A program made the position numbers and the translations under genes. From positions 1-64,000 of the forward strand of contig NZ_AECZ01000019.1 of the NCBI RefSeq assembly GCF_000179555.1: 64,000 bases of DNA. The letters are read 5' to 3'. Positions 58,282-64,000 of the stretch are shown here, piece after piece (the first letter of the stretch is position 1; each line of letters opens with the position of its first letter). This DNA comes from Solidesulfovibrio fructosivorans JJ]. Lineage in GTDB: Bacteria; Desulfobacterota; Desulfovibrionia; Desulfovibrionales; Desulfovibrionaceae. The notes under the pieces were generated by a model, which worked only from the letters and a program-made list of their open reading frames with translations, was not told the DNA's origin and did no database searches.

Positions 58282-61158
58282 ATGCCAGCCGCTCCCGTGC
58301 TTTCGCCATCTTCCGGCCGTGACCGCCTGATCCTCGGCATTGTCTTCCTCCTCTCCGGCGCGTCGGCCCTGCTTTTCGAAACGTTGTGGCTCCATCTGGC
58401 CGGACTGGTTTTCGGCGTCAGCGTCTACGCCAGCGCCCTGGTCCTTTCGAGCTTCATGGGCGGCCTCGCCCTCGGCAACGCGCTCATCTCCCGCTTCGGC
58501 CGCGACGTGCTCGACCCGGTGCGCTTTTACGCCGCCATGGAACTGCTGGTCGGGGTCTGGGGGCTGCTCCTTGTTTTGTGCTTTCCCATGCTGTCGGTCT
58601 GGCTCGGGGCCATGCTGAGCCCGGCGCTAAACAAGCCCTTTTTGCTCAACACCCTGCGTTTTTCCTTTTCCTTCCTGCTCTTTTTGCTGCCGGCCACGGC
58701 CATGGGCGCCACGCTGCCGCTTCTGGTCAAGGCGCTCACCCGCCGCCCCGGGGAGTTCGGCCGGGTGCTCGGCCGGCTCTACGGCGTCAACACCCTTGGG
58801 GCCTGCCTGGGGGCCCTGGCCGGGGAAACGCTGCTCATCGCGCCCCTGGGCCTTTCCGGCACCGGCATGGTCGCGGCCGGGCTCAACGTGCTGGCCGCGG
58901 CCGGCGCGATCGGCGTGTCCCGGCGCTTCCGGGAAGAGCCGGTCCGGGAGGACGCCTCCGGCCAGCGCCCTGAGATCAGGCCGTTGACGAACCGGGCCAA
59001 GCGGCTGCTTGCCGCCGGATTCCTGGCCGGCGGGGCCTTTTTGGCCCTGGAGGTCGTCTGGACGCGGTTTCTTCAGCTCTTCGTGCGTTCGACCAGTCTG
59101 GCCTTTGCCGTGATGCTGGCCGTGATCCTGGCCGGCATCGGCCTTGGCGGCGTGTTCGCCGGCTGGTGGCTGCGCCGCGAGGCCGATGGACGCCGGATCA
59201 CGGCCCCTCTGGTCCTGCTGGTCGGCGCGTCCGCGCTGCTTTCCTTTCGCCTGTTCGAGTCCGCCGCCGACCTTTCGTTTAGCGTCTACCAGACCCTGGA
59301 CTGGCGCTATATGACCGTCCTCTCCCTGACCCTCATGTTTCCGGCGGCCTTCATCTCGGGCATGGTCTTCACCACCCTCGGCGAGGCCTTTCACCGGGAG
59401 GTGGGCGACCGGGCCCGGTCGGCCGGGCTGGTGGCCATGGCCAACACCCTCGGGGCCATGGCCGGCCCGCTCGTGGCCGGGTTTGTCCTCATTCCGGCCG
59501 TGGGCATGGAACTGAGCCTTTTTATCCTGTGCGCCCTCTACATCCTGCCGGCGCTCCTGTGCGCCGGACGAAGCGGTCCCTGGCCGTCGCCGCGCACCAG
59601 CCGCTTCCTGCTGGCATCCGGATTCGCCTTCGTGCTTTTCCTGGCCATCTTTCCCTTCGGGGCCATGCGCGGCTACTTGAACCGCGCCTGCGCCGACTTC
59701 ATCAAGGACGGGGAAAAGGTGGTGGCCACCATCGAGGGCGTCACCGGCACGTTGCAATACCTCCGCCAGGACTACCTGGGCGAGCCCTACGCGTACCGGC
59801 TCGTCACCGACGGCTACTCCATGTCCTCCACGGACCGCAGCGCCAAACGCTACATGAAGCTTTTCGGCTACTTCCCGGAAGCCACCCTGCAAAACCCGAA
59901 ATCGGCGCTACTCATCTGCTTCGGCACGGGCTCCACGGCCTCGGCCCTGGTCGAGGATCGCCGGCTCAGCTCCATCGACGTGGTGGACATCTCCCGCGAC
60001 GTGCTGCGAGGGGCGAGCATCGTCTACCCCAAGCCGGAACGAAATCCCCTGGAAGACCCCCGCGTGGCCACCCACGTGGAGGACGGCCGGTTTTACCTGC
60101 TCGCCGCGCCCAAGAAATACGACATCATCACGGCCGAGCCGCCGCCTCCCATGATGGCCGGCGTGGTGAACCTCTACTCGCGCGAATACTTCCAGCTCAT
60201 GCGCGACCGCTTAAACGACGGCGGCATGGTCACCTACTGGCTGCCGGTCTTCGAGATATCCCCGGCCGACGCCAAGGCGATTCTCAAGGCTTTCTCCGAA
60301 GTCTTCGAACACACCTCGCTTTGGACCGGAGACAATTTCAACTGGATGATGGTGGGCGTCAAAAAGCCCAAGGGCCCCAAGCCGGCCGAGGATTTTTCCC
60401 GGCCCTGGGAGGCCCCGGGCACAGGACCTGGACTGCGCCACATCGCCGTTGAAAAGCCGGGCCAGCTCGGCGCGCTGTTCATGCTCGACGGGAAAGCGCT
60501 CGCCGACTATCTCGGCGACGCCAAGCCGCTGACCGACAACTACCCCAAGCGCCTGCGCGGCTATCCCGAAAGCCCGCAAATGCAGCAGCAATACCTGGCC
60601 GCCCACAACAAGCTCCTCGACGCCCTGGCCGCCAAGGAGCGTTTCGAGCATTCCGCCGAAGCGGCGCTGCTTTTGCCCCAAGAAATACGGGAGAAGGCCG
60701 ATGGCTGGTTCGAGACCCAGCAGATCATGAATACCTACCTCAACAACATGCTCACCCCGCCGCCGCCGCTGCCGGCCGTCAATTACATCCTGTCCGGGAC
60801 GGACCTGCGCGTGCTGCCCTTGTGGCTCATGAAATCCGACGCCAAAAAGCAGGCCATCGTCGCCCGGGTGCTGGAGCAGGGCGCGGAGCCCACGGCGGAA
60901 ACGGAATTCCAGCTCGGCATCAAGGCTCTGGCCGACCGCGATTACCTGCTGGCCGACGCCAAGCTCAAACGCGCCCAGGAAATGGGCTATCCGAGCAATC
61001 TGGCCCCGGCCCGGGTGTACGTGCTGTGCATGGCCGGGTTGCTCTCCGAGGCCGAGGATCTGGCCGGCAGAGCCTTCCAGACCGCGAAGGCCACGGCCGG
61101 GGCGCGCCGGTACATGGAATGGCTGGCCCAGACGTTCGGCTTCAAAAGCCCGTTTTAG
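58282..61158 (+). CDS. Large membrane protein fused to a spermidine-synthase-like domain
   Basis: The 958-residue protein has an N-terminal region of about 450 residues with 12 or more membrane helices (MFS-like, including ALLFETLWLHLAGLVFGVSVYASALVLSSFMGG). A Rossmann domain at about 480-720 has spermidine-synthase-like motifs: LICFGTGSTAS, VVDISRDVL, DGRFYLL, and ITAEPPPPMMAGVVNLYSREYFQ. Helical repeats follow in the last 200 residues. It resembles MFS/spermidine-synthase fusions of unknown substrate and lacks the GGGDG of true enzymes, so aminopropyl transfer is not shown. pdaD is two genes upstream. Confidence 0.85.
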   Translation: MPAAPVLSPSSGRDRLILGIVFLLSGASALLFETLWLHLAGLVFGVSVYASALVLSSFMGGLALGNALISRFGRDVLDPVRFYAAMELLVGVWGLLLVLCFPMLSVWLGAMLSPALNKPFLLNTLRFSFSFLLFLLPATAMGATLPLLVKALTRRPGEFGRVLGRLYGVNTLGACLGALAGETLLIAPLGLSGTGMVAAGLNVLAAAGAIGVSRRFREEPVREDASGQRPEIRPLTNRAKRLLAAGFLAGGAFLALEVVWTRFLQLFVRSTSLAFAVMLAVILAGIGLGGVFAGWWLRREADGRRITAPLVLLVGASALLSFRLFESAADLSFSVYQTLDWRYMTVLSLTLMFPAAFISGMVFTTLGEAFHREVGDRARSAGLVAMANTLGAMAGPLVAGFVLIPAVGMELSLFILCALYILPALLCAGRSGPWPSPRTSRFLLASGFAFVLFLAIFPFGAMRGYLNRACADFIKDGEKVVATIEGVTGTLQYLRQDYLGEPYAYRLVTDGYSMSSTDRSAKRYMKLFGYFPEATLQNPKSALLICFGTGSTASALVEDRRLSSIDVVDISRDVLRGASIVYPKPERNPLEDPRVATHVEDGRFYLLAAPKKYDIITAEPPPPMMAGVVNLYSREYFQLMRDRLNDGGMVTYWLPVFEISPADAKAILKAFSEVFEHTSLWTGDNFNWMMVGVKKPKGPKPAEDFSRPWEAPGTGPGLRHIAVEKPGQLGALFMLDGKALADYLGDAKPLTDNYPKRLRGYPESPQMQQQYLAAHNKLLDALAAKERFEHSAEAALLLPQEIREKADGWFETQQIMNTYLNNMLTPPPPLPAVNYILSGTDLRVLPLWLMKSDAKKQAIVARVLEQGAEPTAETEFQLGIKALADRDYLLADAKLKRAQEMGYPSNLAPARVYVLCMAGLLSEAEDLAGRAFQTAKATAGARRYMEWLAQTFGFKSPF

Positions 61159-61269
61159 CCCGCGCCTCCATAGGCCACACCTATCAAAACATACCAACGG
61201 CATTAAATCATTCGATTTGACCAGCCCGGGGCTGACGGGGCTATGTTCCTTGTCAAAAGGAGCATCGTC

Positions 61270-61884
61270 ATGGAAGTCACGCTCGATTGCCGGGGACTGG
61301 CCTGTCCGGGACCGGTGTTGCGCTGCAAGGAATGTGTGGAGGCCCCGGACCGGCCGCAGACGCTTACCGTCACCGTGGACAATCAGGCGGCCCGGGAAAA
61401 CGTCACCCGTTTTCTGGGCATGCGCGGTTACGCCGTCACGGGAAGCGAGCAGGATGGCCTTTTCGTGCTGCGAGCCACGGCCACGGGCGAGGCGATTACT
61501 CCGCCCCAGCCCGCTTCCGCCGGCGCTCCCCGGGAAAAAGTCGACAATGCCAAGACCGCCGTCTTCATCACGGCCGACACCGTGGGCCGGGGCGATCCGG
61601 AACTGGGCGCCAAGCTCATGGTCAACTTCATCGCCACCCTGCCGGAACTGGGCGAAGGGCTTTGGCGCATCATCCTGGTCAACGGCGGGGTCAAACTGGC
61701 CGTTGCCGGCAGCCCGGTTTTGCCCATGCTCAAGGAACTGGCCGCGGCCGGTGTCTCCATCCTGGTCTGCGGCACCTGCCTGGACTTTTTTGGCATCCTG
61801 GAGCAAAAGGAAGTCGGCGAAACGACGAACATGCTCGACGTGGTCACAAGCCTCGATCTGGCGGACAAGGTCATCCAGATGTAG
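61270..61884 (+). CDS. yedF: Selenium-related sulfurtransferase-like protein YedF
   Basis: The 204-residue protein has a TusA-like N-terminal domain with the active Cys in LDCRGLACPGPVLRCKE. A linker and a DsrE-like domain follow from about residue 95 (KTAVFITADTVGRGDPELGAKLMVNF), with Cys in ILVCGTCLDFFGI. YedF of this architecture is linked by gene association to selenium metabolism. I chose the ATG at 61270, preceded by AAAGGAGC; an ORF start at 61243 is less likely. A Cys-rich PAS histidine kinase follows after 103 bp. Confidence 0.92.
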   Translation: MEVTLDCRGLACPGPVLRCKECVEAPDRPQTLTVTVDNQAARENVTRFLGMRGYAVTGSEQDGLFVLRATATGEAITPPQPASAGAPREKVDNAKTAVFITADTVGRGDPELGAKLMVNFIATLPELGEGLWRIILVNGGVKLAVAGSPVLPMLKELAAAGVSILVCGTCLDFFGILEQKEVGETTNMLDVVTSLDLADKVIQM

Positions 61885-61987
61885 TCGCTTGGGCGGCCTT
61901 GCCGCTACCCTGAGCCCCCTTCCGGACATGCGGTCGTCTCGCTTTGCATCCCTCATGCGACGACGCAACAGCCCTACCGGACAGTCC

Positions 61988-63124
61988 ATGCAGGAAGAGG
62001 CGACAACGACATATTTTTTGCCGGCAGAGCGTCTGGGACAGGACGCGATCAACCGCATCGCCAAGGAGATCGCCGTTTCTCCCGCCGCGCTTTCGCTGGC
62101 GCTCGTTCCATTGGCGGTGACCATCTTAAACGATACCCGGCAGATCGTTTACGCCAACATGCGGTTCGTGCGCATGGTCGGAGCCAAGGCACAGGAAGAA
62201 ATACTCGGCAAGCGCCTGGGCGAGGCACTGGGCTGCGCCCATTCCGTCGAACTTCCGGGCGGCTGCGGCACCACGCGATTTTGCCTGTACTGCGGCGCGG
62301 CCAAAGCCATTGTCAAAGGCCTCGAAGGGGAATCCGCCACCCAGGAGTGCTCCATCGACCGCCTGACGCCCGCGCCTCTCGAAGCCCTCAACCTCCAGGT
62401 TTGGACAGCCCCCATGCAACAGGGGCAGCACCAGCTGGTGCTGAGTTCCGCCCTCGACATCGCCCACGAAAAGGCGTTGCGCAATTTCGAGCGCCTCTTT
62501 TTCCATGATATCTTGAATGCCGTGTCCGGCATCAAGGGCATCCACGACCTCATCGCCCTGGAGTTGCCGGAAAACCAGGTTCAGGACCTCGATCTGCTGC
62601 GCCGGGCCATAAACGACATCCAGGACATCGTGGAAACGCAAAAGGATTTCCTGACTGTGGAAGCCAGGGAATACCAGCATGTCCGCACGAGGCTCGACAC
62701 GCTCGAACTCCTGCATTACCTGGCCGCCTACTGCCAGTCCTTCAATCACGAACCCAAGCGGGTGCTGTGCGTGGACCCCGAGGCACCCTCGATCGATGTT
62801 TCCTCGGACGCCCGCATCATCCAGCGCATCATGGTCAACATGGTCAAAAACGCCCTGGAAGCCTCGGGCCCGGGCGAGTCCGTGACGCTCGGCTGCGAAG
62901 GCGACGAGGCTGGCGACGTGGCTTTCTGGGTCCACAATCCGGCCGTCATGCCCGAAGAGACCCGCATGCGCCTTTTCCAGAGGGGCTTTACGACCAAGGG
63001 CGTCGGCCGTGGCTTCGGCGCTTACGGCATGCGGCTCTTCGCCCGGGAATGCCTGGACGGCGACGTGGATTTTTCCTCGAGGCCGGGGGAAGGCACTCGT
63101 TTTTTCCTGCGGCTCCCGGGCTGA
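61988..63124 (+). CDS. Sensor histidine kinase with Cys-rich PAS domain
   Basis: The 378-residue soluble kinase has a PAS domain at about residues 36-135 carrying Cys83, Cys93, Cys99 and Cys102 (GCAHSVELPGGCG and FCLYCGAAKAIVKG). A dimerisation segment with His173 in FFHDILNAVSG follows, then a HATPase domain (MVKNALEASG, GFTTKGVGRGFGAYGM). The Cys cluster suggests redox or metal sensing. I took the ATG at 61988; another ATG at 61928 is possible and neither has a strong ribosome-binding site. It lies between yedF and the pseudouridine synthase gene. Confidence 0.88.
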   Translation: MQEEATTTYFLPAERLGQDAINRIAKEIAVSPAALSLALVPLAVTILNDTRQIVYANMRFVRMVGAKAQEEILGKRLGEALGCAHSVELPGGCGTTRFCLYCGAAKAIVKGLEGESATQECSIDRLTPAPLEALNLQVWTAPMQQGQHQLVLSSALDIAHEKALRNFERLFFHDILNAVSGIKGIHDLIALELPENQVQDLDLLRRAINDIQDIVETQKDFLTVEAREYQHVRTRLDTLELLHYLAAYCQSFNHEPKRVLCVDPEAPSIDVSSDARIIQRIMVNMVKNALEASGPGESVTLGCEGDEAGDVAFWVHNPAVMPEETRMRLFQRGFTTKGVGRGFGAYGMRLFARECLDGDVDFSSRPGEGTRFFLRLPG

Positions 63125-63128
63125 TCCC

Positions 63129-63932
63129 ATGACCGACGACAACGGGGTACGCCTCAACAAGGCCCTGGCCGAGGCCGGGGTCTGTTCCAGACGGCAGGCC
63201 GACGCGCTGATCGCCGCCGGCCGGGTCGCGGTCGACGGGAGCGTGGTTACGGAACTCGGGCGCAAAATCGACCCGGCCAGGTCGCGCCTGAGCGTGGACG
63301 GCAAGGACGTCGTCAAGCCCGATACCGCCGGGACGCTCACCCTCATGCTCCACAAAAAGCCGGGCTGCGTCACCACGGCCCGCGATCCCGAGGGCCGCCC
63401 CACCGTCTTCGACGCCCTGCCGGACCCCTACCGGAAACGACGCCTTTTTTCCGTGGGCCGGCTGGATTTTTTCTCCGAAGGGCTGTTGCTTTTGACCACC
63501 GACGGCGAACTGGCCTACCGCCTGGCCCATCCCCGCTGGCACGCGCCCAAGCGCTATCTGGTCACCGTGCGCGGCCACGTCGGCCCCGAGGCGATCGAAG
63601 CGATGGGGCGCGGCATGCGGCTGGCCGAGGGGGAGCCCCTCGCCCCGGTTGCGGCGCGCATCGTCAAACGGCTGGCCGCCGACCGCTTCGTCCTGGAGAT
63701 GGAGCTGCGCCAGGGAATCAACCGCCAGGTGCGGCGCATGTGCCGCGATTTGGGGCTTACCGTGCTCAAGCTCGTGCGCGTCGCCCAAGGCCCTCTGGAA
63801 CTGGGCGGGCTGGCTCCGGGAAAATGCCGGGAACTGGCCGGCGAGGAACTGGCCGCCCTGCGCCGGTCCGTCGGCCTGCCCGCGGGCGATGCCGCCCCCT
63901 CCCCCCGAACCGGACGCCACCGCGCTACTTGA
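63129..63932 (+). CDS. RsuA/RluB family pseudouridine synthase
   Basis: The 267-residue protein has an N-terminal S4 domain (VRLNKALAEAGVCSRRQADALIAAGRVAVDG), the catalytic Asp in SVGRLDFFSEGLLLLTTDGELA, and the late GINRQVRRMCRDLGLTVLKLVR region. These features fit the RsuA/RluB/RluE/RluF group that modifies rRNA; the exact site (16S U516, 23S U2605 or other) cannot be decided from sequence. The ATG is 4 bp after the histidine-kinase stop. Its 3' end overlaps a gene truncated by the window edge. Confidence 0.94.
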   Translation: MTDDNGVRLNKALAEAGVCSRRQADALIAAGRVAVDGSVVTELGRKIDPARSRLSVDGKDVVKPDTAGTLTLMLHKKPGCVTTARDPEGRPTVFDALPDPYRKRRLFSVGRLDFFSEGLLLLTTDGELAYRLAHPRWHAPKRYLVTVRGHVGPEAIEAMGRGMRLAEGEPLAPVAARIVKRLAADRFVLEMELRQGINRQVRRMCRDLGLTVLKLVRVAQGPLELGGLAPGKCRELAGEELAALRRSVGLPAGDAAPSPRTGRHRAT

Positions 63933-64000
63933 GGTCGCGCTCCTTGGCCGGCGCGTTGTCGTGGACCTTGGCGTCCTTCGGCGGCGTGAACGTGAAGAGC
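63925..64000 (-). CDS. C-terminal fragment of a gene truncated by the window edge
   Basis: A minus-strand frame ends with a stop at 63925-63927 and stays open to the edge, giving 24 codons that end in KVHDNAPAKERDLK. It overlaps the pseudouridine-synthase stop by 8 bp. No function can be assigned from so few residues. It is a likely but unproven gene. Confidence 0.4.
   Translation of the reverse strand, partial: LFTFTPPKDAKVHDNAPAKERDLK

Noticed and set aside
61243-61269. Earlier start for yedF
   Set aside because: The residues before the ATG at 61270 are not part of the TusA-like fold, and AAAGGAGC is well placed for the later start.
1-64000. CRISPR array, prophage, insertion sequence or tRNA/rRNA genes
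   Set aside because: No regularly spaced direct repeats, transposase or integrase reading frames, phage structural genes, or cloverleaf-like tRNA sequences were recognised. The palindromic elements are dispersed, not arrayed, and carry no protein gene.

Overview
The window is a high-GC, densely coded stretch of a bacterial chromosome. The likely source is a sulfate-reducing Desulfovibrionaceae bacterium, probably of the Desulfovibrio/Solidesulfovibrio type. This is an inference from the gene content: a flhF-flhG-fliA-cheY-fliL flagellar block, a CheA of delta-proteobacterial architecture, hydrogenase maturation hypE, selenium-linked yedF, a pyruvoyl arginine decarboxylase, and many receiver/HD-GYP proteins. 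No rRNA, tRNA, CRISPR array, prophage or transposase gene was seen.

Layout. 0-2 kb: hypE-dapB on the minus strand. 2.3-8.8 kb: a minus-strand chemotaxis operon (soluble MCP-like protein, cheA, cheW, cheR, cheB), then a DedA protein. 9.9-23.1 kb: a long plus-strand motility region with cheD, an HDOD protein, a TtcA-type PP-loop protein, an M23 peptidase, fliR, flhB, flhA, flhF, flhG, fliA, cheY, fliL and three small or uncharacterised genes. 23-34.5 kb: mostly housekeeping and repair genes (UbiD-family decarboxylase, tag, DUF488, YwbE, a methyltransferase, uvrC, LOG-like, HIT, LapA, mutS, lysA). 34.7-37.5 kb: an ECF sigma factor, a tiny membrane protein, a signal-peptidase-like protein lacking its catalytic serine, and an SGNH hydrolase; the last two look lower in GC than their surroundings. 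37.7-43 kb: an FMN oxidoreductase, an EF-hand/LysM lipoprotein, a TPR protein, a LysA-like decarboxylase paralogue and an ion-transporter-like permease. 43-52 kb: exported carbonic anhydrase, xthA, two HD-GYP response regulators, a phosphoesterase, 5-formyl-THF cyclo-ligase, PgeF, an epimerase and a DUF4390 protein. 52-64 kb: rlmH, rsmG, fabD, argS, a SPOR protein, pdaD, nth, a 958-residue membrane/spermidine-synthase-like fusion, yedF, a Cys-rich PAS histidine kinase and an RsuA-type pseudouridine synthase.

The most unusual layer is non-coding. A family of intergenic elements about 160-170 bp long recurs at least six times, plus a copy cut by the left edge. Full copies have two long hairpins flanking a pair of complementary arms that enclose a sequence unique to each locus. 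The hairpin stems differ between copies by compensatory changes. Hairpin 2 mostly abuts the 3' end of a gene, so the elements may act as terminators or 3'-end protectors, or as mobile REP/MITE-like repeats. The region 21.88-22.24 kb packs at least six hairpins, including a 28-bp-stem cruciform, between two genes.

Other points of interest are a tandem MshEN-like (c-di-GMP-binding-like) motif inside CheA, a possible CheZ-like Asp/Gln motif in the neighbouring MCP-like protein, the Ser-to-Asn signal-peptidase homologue in an ECF sigma operon, and a LysA paralogue whose CESGD substrate motif has become CFSGD. All calls come from reading sequence and translations by eye; no database search or structure prediction was run.
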